From the NCBI GenBank assembly GCA_018368455.1, contig JAGZEG010000004.1:124001-188000 (forward strand): DNA of 64,000 bases, read 5' to 3'. Positions 37,135-45,990 of this stretch are shown piece after piece. Source of the DNA: Coriobacteriia bacterium. GTDB lineage: Bacteria > Actinomycetota > Coriobacteriia > Coriobacteriales > UMGS124. The notes beneath the pieces are model-generated. The model was not told where the DNA came from and searched no databases. It saw nothing but the letters and a program-made list of their open reading frames with translations. Within the stretch, counting starts at the first letter, position 1; every line of letters begins with the position of its first letter. The position numbers and the translations under genes are program-made.

Positions 37135-37213
37135 TTCGTTGGGATCGGGCTTGCGTATGTCAATACGCGGCGCCCGGCCCCGCCTCGTATCCGGCGCACT
37201 ACGGCAGCTACAG
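37135..37213. repeat. 78-bp palindrome-bearing repeat, copy 2
   Basis: Second copy of the unit at 36912-36989, about 223 bp downstream, with a one-base longer loop in the palindrome (GCGTAT-GTCA-ATACGC). A degenerate third copy is visible at roughly 37270-37320 (CATGTCATACGCGGC and following). The array fills the gap between flavoprotein 2 and repeat island C. Confidence 0.8.
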
Positions 37214-37375
37214 GACTGCTTGTTGCGGCAACCACAGCACTCCATCTGCTGCGTCGGAGCGGGGCTCACGCATGTCATACGCGGCCCCTCGCTCTGGCTT
37301 GTATCTGAAGCGTTGTGGGGATGAGGGGTTTGCTGGGCGAGGTGCGTGCTCGCCCAGTGTGGCGCGATTTGCGGT

Positions 37376-37605
37376 TGTGCGAGGTCTTGTAAAACGGCGC
37401 TCTAAAATTGGGCACAAATGCCGGCTGTGCGAGGTTTGCGGGAGTCGCTGCTGCTTTGTAGAACACCGTTGTTTGTGGAAACCGCAGGTAGGCGTCCCGC
37501 ACCTGATGTGTCGCCCCAATTCGGGCGCTCCGGAGAGCCACGCAAACCTTGCACTGCCGCCAATAGCGCCCATTTCCAGGCTCCGGTTTTGCAAGACCTC
37601 GCATA
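37376..37605. repeat. Repeat island C: two direct plus two inverted copies, 50-bp period
   Basis: Outer copies TGTGCGAGGTCTTG (37376 on) and its inverse at 37587-37605 match 17/19. Inner copies TGTGCGAGGTTTGC (37426-37439) and its inverse at 37542-37555 match 12/14. Both pairs have exactly 50-bp periods. Unlike islands A and D, the linkers also match (about 23 of 35 bases), so the whole element is an imperfect palindrome of about 230 bp. The centre carries CAGGT/ACCTG. The 125 bp from here to the LuxR start at 37731 hold only its promoter region. Confidence 0.8.
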
Positions 37606-37730
37606 AACGAAAAAAGCGCCACCCTGTGAGCAGACCGCGGCTGATGATGTTGCTGACTAGCGCAAAACTCTCTTGCCAAAACGGTGCTGTCATCTCCTGT
37701 GGGGTGGCGGCACCGTCTTACAATGGCGAT

Positions 37731-39170
37731 ATGAACGCTGCGGCTGACATATCACGCCCGTCCCACGTCCGGCTGCCTGCCGGGCCCGTGTCGCTTGCGT
37801 TTTTTGGTACGGCGTTCGCCCGTACGTGGCTGACGCTCGTGTTCGTTGACCCCGGGGCTGTCACCAGGGGAGGGGGAGCGATCACTCCCTGGCCCCACGC
37901 AATCTTCGACCTGGGGTTCTTTGCCATCTCGTTCGCCATCGCCTTGCTTGCGCGCAAACTCGTTCCGCTGGCGGCGCGCCGCGGGGCGTGGGCTGCGACG
38001 CTCGCTGCCATGCTCGCCGTGTCCCTGGTGTTTTCCGCGGGGCTGTGGGTGGAGCTGCCGACGTGGGTCTGCGTTGTGCTCAGCGTGGCGGGCGGTGCGG
38101 CCTATGGAGCGTACCTGTTGCTCAACGGAGAGGTGTTCGTCGGCGTCAGCCTGCTGCGCATCGTGCTCTACATGGCGGGCTCTCGCGTGCTGAGCAGCGC
38201 ACTCACGTGGGTCGTCCAGGCCTGTGACGCGCCTCGTCTTGCGTTCGTGCTTGCCGTCATGCCCTTCCTCGCCGTCGGGCTTTCCCGTGCCGCCCTCGCG
38301 ACGCTTGCGCCCTCCGAGCGCCAGCGTGCCGGCTATCCGCGCTTTGCCTTCCCGTGGAAGCTCATCGCGCTCGTCGCTGTGTTCTCGTTCGCCTATGGTC
38401 TACGCCAGTCGACGCTGGCGGCTGTTGGAGCGGGCCAGCACGCGTCGTTCTCGACGGGACTCGCCATGGCGGTCGTCTTTGTGGCGACGTACTTCTTCTC
38501 CGACCGCATCGACGTCGCACGTCTCTGCCGCCTTCCCCTGCCCGTCATGCTCTGCGGCCTGTTGCTCGTGCCGACAGAGGGCCTGTTCGGCGGCGTCGTG
38601 TCGTCCTACCTCGTCTCCATCGGCTACACGCTCATGACGCTGAGTATCGGGGTGCTGTTCTACGACATGAGTCAGCGCACGGGCGTCGCCATCGTGCCGC
38701 TGCTCGCCGCAAACCAGGCGATGCAGATATTCATCGTGCTCGGCAATGCGACGTCAGGTGTTGTTGGCAGGCTGGCGCCGGACGCTTTCTCGGCGAGCCT
38801 CGTCGTGACCGTCTTGACGTGCCTGGCGCTCGTCGCCTCGTTCTTCCTGCTGTTCTCCGAGCGCGAGCTCGAGGCGCGCTGGGGCATCAAGGTGCTGAGC
38901 GGAGGCACTCTCGACGATGCTGCCCAGGCAGCAGACGACCTCGCCGAGCGCTGCAACGAGCTTGTGCGCGCCTACGGTCTGACGTCGCGCGAGGCGGAGG
39001 TCCTCAATGCGTGGGCGCTGCGACGCGACCCCGCCACCATCGCCCAGAGCCTCTCGATTGCTCCGGGTACGCTCAAAGCCCACACGCGCCACATCTACGA
39101 GAAGATGGGCATCCACAGCCGCGAGGAGCTCTACGAGCTGCTCGGCCTCGAGTGGGGCACGCGCGAGTAG
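37731..39170 (+). CDS. LuxR-family regulator with polytopic membrane domain 2
   Basis: 479 residues from the ATG at 37731; the ribosome site is weak. About 12 membrane segments (residues 20-395) are followed by a linker and a LuxR helix-turn-helix: YGLTSREAEVLNAWALRRD and SIAPGTLKAHTRHIYEKMGI. The architecture is the same as regulators 1 and 3. It converges with regulator 3, with only 21 bp between their stop codons. A frame extending 243 codons upstream runs through the repeats and was rejected. Confidence 0.82.
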   Translation: MNAAADISRPSHVRLPAGPVSLAFFGTAFARTWLTLVFVDPGAVTRGGGAITPWPHAIFDLGFFAISFAIALLARKLVPLAARRGAWAATLAAMLAVSLVFSAGLWVELPTWVCVVLSVAGGAAYGAYLLLNGEVFVGVSLLRIVLYMAGSRVLSSALTWVVQACDAPRLAFVLAVMPFLAVGLSRAALATLAPSERQRAGYPRFAFPWKLIALVAVFSFAYGLRQSTLAAVGAGQHASFSTGLAMAVVFVATYFFSDRIDVARLCRLPLPVMLCGLLLVPTEGLFGGVVSSYLVSIGYTLMTLSIGVLFYDMSQRTGVAIVPLLAANQAMQIFIVLGNATSGVVGRLAPDAFSASLVVTVLTCLALVASFFLLFSERELEARWGIKVLSGGTLDDAAQAADDLAERCNELVRAYGLTSREAEVLNAWALRRDPATIAQSLSIAPGTLKAHTRHIYEKMGIHSREELYELLGLEWGTRE

Positions 39171-39191
39171 GCTATGGTTGGCTGCGCCTAC

Positions 39192-40667
39192 CTATGCGGC
39201 CTCGCGCGTCCCAGCGTCCACGAGATCGATGAGCTCCTGCTGGCTGTGGACGTCGAGCTTGCGATAGATGCGTTTGACGTGTGTCTTCACTGTGTTGTAC
39301 GACAGCGTGAGCTCGTCGCGGATGTGGTAGCCGTTATGGCCGCGCGCGAGCATGCCGAGCACCTCGCGCTCGCGTTCTGTCAGGCCGCAACGAGCCGTCA
39401 GCTTGTCGCAGGCAGCGTCGATGAGCTCGTCGCGCGAGGGGGTCGAGGCCTCGGCGACATCGGGCTCGCTCTCGGGCTCTACGTCACGGATGGTCTCGGC
39501 GAACGAGAACCCACGCAGGCCGAGCAGCACGTAGGCGAACAGACCCAGCACGGCGCTGCCGCTCACGAGCGCTGCGGCCTCCGGCACGGCGGAGAGCAAC
39601 GCGTTGCACAGGTGCCCCAGGTCGGCGCCCACGAACGTGCCGGCTGATGACGCGATGGCTCCGCAGGCGAGCACGAGCAGCGAACCGCCGATGTTGCGGG
39701 AGCACAGCGCTGCTAAAACGATCCACAACAGGATGCGAAAGCACGTGTTGCCGGCGTAAAGCAGGCCATTCGACAACGCACCGTTCGGCAGCGACTCGAG
39801 CGGGGCGAGTAGGAACCCGGCCACGACAAGCAAGGCGGCAACGGCGAAAAGCGCATCCTCACGTGCCCGGCCCTTCCACGGCAGCAAGAACCAGATGACG
39901 ACGAGCGCCACGACGACGATCTGCACGTTGCTTGCCGCGGGCGTGAACAGGGAGATGCGCAGTGCGAGCGCGAACCCAAACGCGACGGAGAATATAAACG
40001 AGAGCACGTATACCTGGTGAAACGGCGAGAGAAACGAGCGGGGGCTTGCCAGAGCGCGCAGCTCGGCACCTTGCGTCTGGGAAAGGTTTGCAAGCAGCGG
40101 CACGCCCGATCGCCACAGAAGGGCCGCGCAGATCGCGCACAGGGCGAGGCTGAGCCAGACGCCGGCGACGTAACCTGGTGCGGGCAGCACGCTCGTGATG
40201 AGCGTCTCGACCAGCAGGGCGCCGGCGATGCTCGCCGCGCTGAGCCGCGAGGGTCCAAGCTGGGCATAGGCCAAGCCAATGAGGTAAAACGGAAAGCTCT
40301 GGCCGACCGCGCGCCCCACGAGCCCCGCTGTCACGGCGGCGGCGTAGTCCGGTGCGAGGACGAGGACGACGGAGGAGGCTGCCGTCAGGATAAGGCTGCC
40401 GAGCAGCAGGGGCATCGGGCGGAGCAGGCGGGGCAGGCGCATGGCAGCGAGCAACACGAAGACCCCCACCGCGATGCCGGCGAGCGTCTGGATCTCGCGC
40501 GCCAGGGGGAACACCTCGCTCGTCACCGGGAAGATCGCGTTGTTGAGCAACCAGGTCTGGGCTGTGTCGCAGGCAAGCGCGACCGCGTAGATGACAGCGA
40601 GACACACAGGGGAGGCCGCATGCGCGGCGCCCGCTTGTTCGGTGCCCATCTCGGAGCCGCGTGCCAT
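39192..40667 (-). CDS. LuxR-family regulator with polytopic membrane domain 3
   Basis: 491 residues from the ATG at 40665-40667 (GAAAGGGGG site). About 12 membrane helices are followed by an acidic linker (EPESEPDVAEAS) and a LuxR domain with CGLTEREREVLGMLARGH and NTVKTHVKRIYRKLDV. It diverges from flavoprotein 3, its likely target, with a 14-bp palindrome between them. The sensing function of the membrane part is inferred from context only. Confidence 0.84.
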   Translation of the reverse strand: MARGSEMGTEQAGAAHAASPVCLAVIYAVALACDTAQTWLLNNAIFPVTSEVFPLAREIQTLAGIAVGVFVLLAAMRLPRLLRPMPLLLGSLILTAASSVVLVLAPDYAAAVTAGLVGRAVGQSFPFYLIGLAYAQLGPSRLSAASIAGALLVETLITSVLPAPGYVAGVWLSLALCAICAALLWRSGVPLLANLSQTQGAELRALASPRSFLSPFHQVYVLSFIFSVAFGFALALRISLFTPAASNVQIVVVALVVIWFLLPWKGRAREDALFAVAALLVVAGFLLAPLESLPNGALSNGLLYAGNTCFRILLWIVLAALCSRNIGGSLLVLACGAIASSAGTFVGADLGHLCNALLSAVPEAAALVSGSAVLGLFAYVLLGLRGFSFAETIRDVEPESEPDVAEASTPSRDELIDAACDKLTARCGLTEREREVLGMLARGHNGYHIRDELTLSYNTVKTHVKRIYRKLDVHSQQELIDLVDAGTREAA

Positions 40668-40758
40668 GGTGCCCCCTTTCGCCCATCTTGCCATCACGGT
40701 GCCTCATTCGCTGCGTTCGCAGACAGTGTAACCGCATTGACCTGCGATTTCAACAGAT

Positions 40759-40772
40759 ACCCCTCCAGGGGT
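40759..40772. promoter_or_regulatory. Palindrome in the regulator 3 / flavoprotein 3 divergent promoter
   Basis: ACCCC-TCCA-GGGGT, a perfect 5-bp-arm inverted repeat about 20 bp after a TTGACC (40737-40742) that could be a -35 element for the flavoprotein gene. Placement fits an operator for the LuxR regulator encoded on the other side. Confidence 0.35.
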
Positions 40773-40888
40773 GACTCCGCGGGACGGCACGGGGGAGTAG
40801 CGTCACAAAGCGCACGAGGGGAGCGGTGCGTTCTACCTTCGCTTCGATCCCCTCACTCGGATTTCCTCTCACGAAAGGAAGCTCATCC

Positions 40889-42643
40889 ATGGAACTCACC
40901 CGTCGCTCGTTCGTCGCCGGCGCCACGGCCGCCTCCGCCCTTGCCGCTACCGGCGTTGCCTCCGCCATGGCTGCCGAAGGCTCTGCCGCCAAGGACGAGA
41001 AGGCTGCCCCTGCCGAGGAGAGTGCCTCCTACTCGCAGACGCACGAGCCGCCCACGTGGGGCGTCGAGCACATGGCTGACATCGACTGGCTCGGCACGGC
41101 GCCCGAGATCGCCGAGGCTGACATCGTCGAGACGAAGGAGACGGACCTGCTCATCATCGGTGCGGGCAACGCCGGCATGGTCGCCGCCGCCACCGCCTCT
41201 GACCTCGGTCTGAACTTCGAGCTCTGCGAGAAGACGGCCGTGCTCGGCACGACGCGCAACTGGTACGGCGTCTGCAACTCCACGCAGTGCGTCGAGGCCG
41301 GCAAGCAGGCTGACCCGCTGTTCATGCTCAACGAGCTCACGCGCTACGCCAACGGCAAGGTGAACCAGAAGGTCATCAAGAACTGGCTCGACAACTCGGC
41401 CGAGATGAGCGACTGGCTCGTCGCGCTCATGGACGGCTACGGCTTCGACGTTTACTTCGAGACGAACACGGGCAACGAGCAGGGCGCCGGCGGCTGCCAC
41501 TACTTCTGCGCGCCGACGCAGCACAACTTCAACGCCCGCGAGGACCAGCCGGAGCAGTACAAGGACAAGTCGCGCAACGAGCTGCTTGAGGACTACATCT
41601 CTCAGACGGGCCACGCCATCAACTACCAGTACGACCTCGCCAAGCTCGTGCGCGACGGCGACGGCCCCGTGACGGGCGCCATCTTCAGTACGCCCGACGG
41701 CTACGTCCAGATCAACGCCAAGAACGTGCTGCTCACGACTGGTGGCTACGCGGGCAACTACGAGATGCTCGAGGCGCTCAACCCGATGCTCGTTCGTTGC
41801 ACGACGGCCCAGGGTGGCTGGGTGTTCGACACGGGCATGGGCATCAAGGCGGCCATGTGGGTCGGCGCCGAGAAGGACGTCGAGCCTACGGGCATGATCT
41901 GGGACCGCGGCGTCACCGAGCCCGGCACGCCGTGCGGCTTTGTGCGCGACGAGGAGACGGGCGGCTGGAAGTTCCCGCATGAGGGGCAGTTCAACCCGGC
42001 GTCCCAGCCGTTCCTGCGCGTCAACGCCGAGGGCGAGCGCTTCATGAACGAGAGCGGCCCCTACGACTGGAACGTGTACTGCTCGAGCCAGCAGACGTAC
42101 GGCACGTGGAAGACGGTGTGGGACGCCAACTTCAAGGATGACGTCGTCAAGTTCGACAAGCTGGGCTGCGCGAGCCTCACGATCATCATGCGCGACATGT
42201 TCATGGACGAGGGCGGCACGTTCGACCAGATGGCTGCCGAGGGCACACTCGTGAAGGCCGACACGCTCGAGGAGCTGGCAGAGGGTCTGAACGTGCCCGT
42301 CGACACGTTCCTGGCGACGGTCGAGCGCTACAACGAGATGGCCGAGAGCGGCGTGGACGAGGACTTCGGCAAGGAGGACTACCGCCTCTCGACGCTCAAG
42401 ACGCCGCCGTTCTACGGCGTGACGTGCGGCGGCACGATCCTGTGCACGGGCGACGGCCTCAAGATCAACGAGCACATGCAGGTCAAGGACACGCAGAACC
42501 AGGTCATCGAGGGCCTGTACGCGGCGGGCGACTGCTCGGGCAGCTTCTTCTCGGGCGTGTATCCCGAGCTGTTCCCGGGCCTTGCCTGCGGTCGCACGAT
42601 GACTGAGGCCCGTCAGGCCGTCAAGTTCATTGCGGGCGAGTAA
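40889..42643 (+). CDS. Tat-exported fumarate-reductase-like FAD flavoprotein 3
   Basis: 584 residues from the ATG at 40889 (AAAGGAAG site). It has a twin-arginine signal LTRRSFVAGATA, then an Ala/Glu linker and FAD motif DLLIIGAGNAGMVAAATA (86-103). The C-terminal FAD motif is EGLYAAGDCSGSFFSG, with LFPGLACGRTMTEA. It is related to flavoproteins 1 and 2 but not a close copy. It is presumably a periplasmic-side reductase of an organic acceptor. Codon use is very GC3-rich, as in the surrounding genes. Confidence 0.85.
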   Translation: MELTRRSFVAGATAASALAATGVASAMAAEGSAAKDEKAAPAEESASYSQTHEPPTWGVEHMADIDWLGTAPEIAEADIVETKETDLLIIGAGNAGMVAAATASDLGLNFELCEKTAVLGTTRNWYGVCNSTQCVEAGKQADPLFMLNELTRYANGKVNQKVIKNWLDNSAEMSDWLVALMDGYGFDVYFETNTGNEQGAGGCHYFCAPTQHNFNAREDQPEQYKDKSRNELLEDYISQTGHAINYQYDLAKLVRDGDGPVTGAIFSTPDGYVQINAKNVLLTTGGYAGNYEMLEALNPMLVRCTTAQGGWVFDTGMGIKAAMWVGAEKDVEPTGMIWDRGVTEPGTPCGFVRDEETGGWKFPHEGQFNPASQPFLRVNAEGERFMNESGPYDWNVYCSSQQTYGTWKTVWDANFKDDVVKFDKLGCASLTIIMRDMFMDEGGTFDQMAAEGTLVKADTLEELAEGLNVPVDTFLATVERYNEMAESGVDEDFGKEDYRLSTLKTPPFYGVTCGGTILCTGDGLKINEHMQVKDTQNQVIEGLYAAGDCSGSFFSGVYPELFPGLACGRTMTEARQAVKFIAGE

Positions 42644-42717
42644 GGCTCGCGAAAAAGGCTTCGTAAAGGTCGCCTCGGCATGGACGAAAAACTCGTCTGA
42701 GCTGGGGCGGCCTTCCG

Positions 42718-42770
42718 ATTTTGGAGGCTGGGATACTGGTGGGCTGAGTTGCGCCGCTCATTTTGGTGGC
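42718..42770. repeat. Possible half-island: two direct copies 42 bp apart
   Basis: ATTTTGGAGGC (42718-42728) and ATTTTGGTGGC (42760-42770) repeat with a 42-bp period, the spacing of the full islands. No inverted pair is found nearby. It may be a decayed island or chance. The remaining 241-bp gap before the hydrolase gene shows AAGAGGAGG, the ribosome site of that gene. Confidence 0.35.
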
Positions 42771-42884
42771 ATAACAAGCCGGGGGCGTCGATAACATTGG
42801 CTCGTCTTTTGGGGTATACGAGAGGCAGACGGGGTACTGTGGCCCCGCATCCCCGCATCGACCCCAAGAGGAGGCCCTGACCCC

Positions 42885-43913
42885 ATGGCTATCAACAAGG
42901 CGGTACTCGCCGCGTTCAAGGCGGCCTCGCGGCTCAAGGCCGACATCCGCAAGAGCTACAAAGCCCAACGCGTCATGGAGGACGTCGCCTCGGGCATGGG
43001 TCTGCCCAACCTGCGCTGCTCCACGAGCGACATTACGGCGCACGCCGACGACGGTTACGACATCCCGCTGCGCGTGTTCACGCCACGTGACATAGACTTC
43101 TCGTTTGCCGAGGGGCTCCAGGTCAGTGAAGACTTCCGCGGCACGATTCTGTTCTTCCACGGCGGCGGCTGGGTCAACGGCGATGTCGACTTCTACTCCG
43201 ACGCCTGCGCCCGCACGGCCGTCATGCTCGAGCGGCGCGTCGTTGCCGTCGACTATCGCCGCGCCCCCGAGCACCGCTTCCCGACGGCTCCCGAGGACTG
43301 CTATGCCGCCATGCGCCAGTTGCTCTCCGGCGAGCTGCTCCCCGACGTCGACCCTGCCCATGTCACGCTGTTCGGCGACAGCGCAGGCGGCAACCTCGCG
43401 GCTGTTGTCTCGCTCATGGCGCGTGACCGCGGCGAGTTCGAGCCACGTCCCCAGATGCTGCTCTACCCCGCCACCTACGACGATCACACGCCGACGTCGC
43501 GCTTCGACTCTGTGCGCGACAACGGCCACGACTACCTGCTGACGTCCGAGGAGGTCGAGGGGTACATGGACCTGTACGCCTCTGATCCCCGCGACCGCAA
43601 GAACCCCTATTTTGCGCCGTTGCTTGCCCCTGACCTCTCGGGTCAGCCTCGCACGCTCGTCATGACGGCCGAATATTGCCCGTTGCGCGACGAGGGCGAG
43701 GCCTACGCCGCTCGTCTTGCGCAGGCTGGTGCCGACGTGTCGTGCTACCGTGTACTCGATGCCGTTCATGGGTATCTTCTCTACCCGTCTGTGCTCGACA
43801 TCGTCAAAGACACGTATCGCATCATGCGGCACTTCCTTGACGGTGACGAGCTCGTGCAATCGGAAGAGGACCCGTCGTGGCTCGAGATCAGTGGTACCGA
43901 CTCGACAATGTAG
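42885..43913 (+). CDS. Alpha/beta hydrolase, hormone-sensitive-lipase/acetyl-esterase type
   Basis: Likely hydrolyses short-chain esters. The 342 residues have the oxyanion motif FHGGGW (91-96), nucleophile Ser166 in GDSAGG, a catalytic Asp in PLRDEGE and His in VHGYL. First gene of a three-gene unit: its end overlaps the condensation-like gene by 37 bp. Co-occurrence of an esterase with an acyltransferase-like enzyme and a DUF6320-like membrane protein suggests acylation/deacylation of a lipid or wall component. The substrate is unknown. Confidence 0.85.
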   Translation: MAINKAVLAAFKAASRLKADIRKSYKAQRVMEDVASGMGLPNLRCSTSDITAHADDGYDIPLRVFTPRDIDFSFAEGLQVSEDFRGTILFFHGGGWVNGDVDFYSDACARTAVMLERRVVAVDYRRAPEHRFPTAPEDCYAAMRQLLSGELLPDVDPAHVTLFGDSAGGNLAAVVSLMARDRGEFEPRPQMLLYPATYDDHTPTSRFDSVRDNGHDYLLTSEEVEGYMDLYASDPRDRKNPYFAPLLAPDLSGQPRTLVMTAEYCPLRDEGEAYAARLAQAGADVSCYRVLDAVHGYLLYPSVLDIVKDTYRIMRHFLDGDELVQSEEDPSWLEISGTDSTM

Positions 43914-45214
43914 GCAAGTTCTACGCCTCCCAGGCGGGCAGCACGACGCAGACGGTTTTCCGCTACGCCGCGACGCTCGCCGACGACGTGGACCCGGCCG
44001 TGCTACAACAAGCTCTCGACGCGACGGTCGAGCTGTTTCCGAGCTTTAACGTCTGCCTGCGCAGCGGCTTTTTCTGGCACTATCTGCAGCAGGCGTCCAC
44101 CACGCCGCTCGTCGAGGCTGAGATCCTGCCCATCTGCTACGGCCTACATGCCAACGCGCGCAGCGTGCTGTTCCGCGTGAGCTACTACGGGCCGCGCATC
44201 AACTTCGAGGTGTCGCACATCGTCTCGGACGGTCGGGGCAGCCTGTCGTTCTTCAAGGCCCTGCTCAGCGCCTACATCCAGCGGCGCTACGACGTGGAGG
44301 GCGTGAGCGAGGAGTACGATGGCTCCGACGCGCAGAAGGCCGAGGATAGCTTCGACAAGTACTTCGACCGGCGGGCGGCCGGCAGCTCCAAGCCGCCACG
44401 CGCCTATCACCTCACGGGCTGGCGTGACACGGCCGACCCCACGTTCTTCGAGCTGCACCTGAGCGTGAAGCCGGTTCTGAGCTTGGCCCGCGGCCTGGGC
44501 GTGAGCCTGACGTCGCTCGTCATCGCGGCGCTCATGGTCGCCATTCGCGACGAGATGGCCCAGCGCGATCGCGGCAAGGCGATCGTGCTCGACGTCCCCG
44601 TTGACCTGCGCCAGTTCTTTCCCTCGGTCACGGCGAAGAACTTCTTTGGCCTCGCCTACGTGTCGTGGGTGCCGGCGCACGATCCCGACGCGGGCCTCGA
44701 AGAGGTCGCGCGCATCGTGCACGCCCAGCTCAAGGGCGTCATCGACCCCGAGCAGCTCAAGCTCAGGATGAACGCCATGGTCGCGCTCGAGAAGAACCCG
44801 CTGCTGCGCTTTGCCCCGCTCGTGCTCAAGGACGCCGTGCTCGCGCTCGCTGACCACATGGTCGCCGGTCAGACAACGACGACGGTCTCGAACCTCGGCG
44901 TCATCCGGCTGGACGAGCGCTTGACGCCCTACGTGCGCGACATCAACATCCTGACGTCGACGCGGGGGCTCAACGTGACGCTGTGCTCGTTTGGCGACGA
45001 CCTGAGCATCGGTGTCTCCACGGTGTTCTCCAACCCCAACGTCGTGAAGAACTTCGCGCGGACGTTCACGGCCCGGGGCGTGCCCGCGCGGCTCAACGTC
45101 AACCGCACGCGCGAGGACCTGGCGCAGGATCGCGTCGAGACGCAGTTCGAGCTGTCCGTGCGCCGCATGGGGGAGCGCCGTGGGACGGCGCAGGGAAAGG
45201 GGGCGCGGCGATGA
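43877..45214 (+). CDS. Condensation-domain/alcohol acyltransferase-like protein
   Basis: 445 residues starting at the GTG at 43877 (AGAGGA seven bases upstream), inside the end of the hydrolase gene. It has the HxxxDG acyltransferase motif as SHIVSDGRGS (His114, Asp118), the first His of the usual HHxxxDG being Ser. A later VDLRQFFPS resembles the second-half motif of the CoA-dependent acyltransferase superfamily. No carrier protein domain is attached. Family members include NRPS condensation domains, Pap acyltransferases and alcohol acetyltransferases, so the acyl acceptor is open. Confidence 0.75.
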   Translation: MARDQWYRLDNVGKFYASQAGSTTQTVFRYAATLADDVDPAVLQQALDATVELFPSFNVCLRSGFFWHYLQQASTTPLVEAEILPICYGLHANARSVLFRVSYYGPRINFEVSHIVSDGRGSLSFFKALLSAYIQRRYDVEGVSEEYDGSDAQKAEDSFDKYFDRRAAGSSKPPRAYHLTGWRDTADPTFFELHLSVKPVLSLARGLGVSLTSLVIAALMVAIRDEMAQRDRGKAIVLDVPVDLRQFFPSVTAKNFFGLAYVSWVPAHDPDAGLEEVARIVHAQLKGVIDPEQLKLRMNAMVALEKNPLLRFAPLVLKDAVLALADHMVAGQTTTTVSNLGVIRLDERLTPYVRDINILTSTRGLNVTLCSFGDDLSIGVSTVFSNPNVVKNFARTFTARGVPARLNVNRTREDLAQDRVETQFELSVRRMGERRGTAQGKGARR

Positions 45215-45867
45215 GACGCTGCGACAAGTGCGGTATCGACGTGGCAGGCGACCTCGACCTTTGCCCGCTGTGCCAAGCGCGCCTCTCCGGCGAGCCGAGT
45301 CGCGCGCCGTTTCCGCGCAATCAGGTGCGTCGTTCCGGGGCCATGGCGCTGCGAGTGCTTGCGTTCGTGACGGGGCTCGGTGTGCTCGCGCTCATCTTCC
45401 TCGGCCTGATGCTGCACCTGCCGGGCGGCATCGTGGCAACGGGGTGCGTTGCGCTGCTCGTTAACTATGCGTTCGTGCGCCACATGCTCATGCACACGCC
45501 CGACTTCCTGCGGCTCGTCGTGCGCTACTTCCTCATCTTGCTGCTGCTCGCCTTCGTCTGGTTTGCGCTGACGGGCAACCTCGTCGTGACGACGTACGTC
45601 ATACCGAGCATCTGTCTGCTGGCGCTCGTGTTCGACGCGGTGCTCGTCTGCGTGTTCCGAGGGACGTTCGTATCGGGCTACGCCAAATACCTGCTGTTCG
45701 ACGTCGTTCTGGGCATCTGCCCGCTGGCTCTCGTGGCGACGGGCCTGACGACGTGGGACATCCTGGCGTACGTGAGTGCCCTCGTTGCCTGCGTGCTGCT
45801 GCTCGCCCTCGTCGTGTTCATGCACGAGCGCCTCGTCGCCGAGCTGCGCAAGCTGTTTGCGGCGTAG
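45211..45867 (+). CDS. Zinc-ribbon membrane protein, DUF6320-like
   Basis: 218 residues. The N-terminal zinc ribbon has CDKC and CPLC pairs (residues 4-7 and 18-21). About six membrane helices follow from residue 45 onward. The ATG overlaps the stop of the previous gene (ATGA), so translation is coupled. DUF6320 proteins are commonly encoded with the same acyltransferase-like and hydrolase partners. Function unknown. Confidence 0.75.
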   Translation: MRRCDKCGIDVAGDLDLCPLCQARLSGEPSRAPFPRNQVRRSGAMALRVLAFVTGLGVLALIFLGLMLHLPGGIVATGCVALLVNYAFVRHMLMHTPDFLRLVVRYFLILLLLAFVWFALTGNLVVTTYVIPSICLLALVFDAVLVCVFRGTFVSGYAKYLLFDVVLGICPLALVATGLTTWDILAYVSALVACVLLLALVVFMHERLVAELRKLFAA

Positions 45868-45883
45868 GGGCAGTCCACAGCGA

Positions 45884-45899
45884 GTGACGAAGGCGTCAT
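45884..45899. promoter_or_regulatory. GTGAC-N6-GTCAT operator upstream of the two-component genes
   Basis: GTGACGAAGGCGTCAT, about 92 bp before the response regulator ATG at 45991. It matches the operators at 47877-47892 and 51095-51110 (consensus GTGACGNANNNGTCAY), suggesting autoregulation. Confidence 0.5.
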
Positions 45900-45990
45900 A
45901 GTCGCGCGGACGGTCTCATGGCGATGTGGGGCGGCTTACAATGGATGGTGGCCCTCCGCTCCCTGCGCCTTGTCGAAAGCGAGCGCTTTC

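Noticed and set aside
37002..37730. N-terminal extension of 243 codons for the LuxR regulator at 37731
   Set aside because: It would translate the 78-bp repeats and island C, has no ribosome site, and is absent from regulators 1 and 3.
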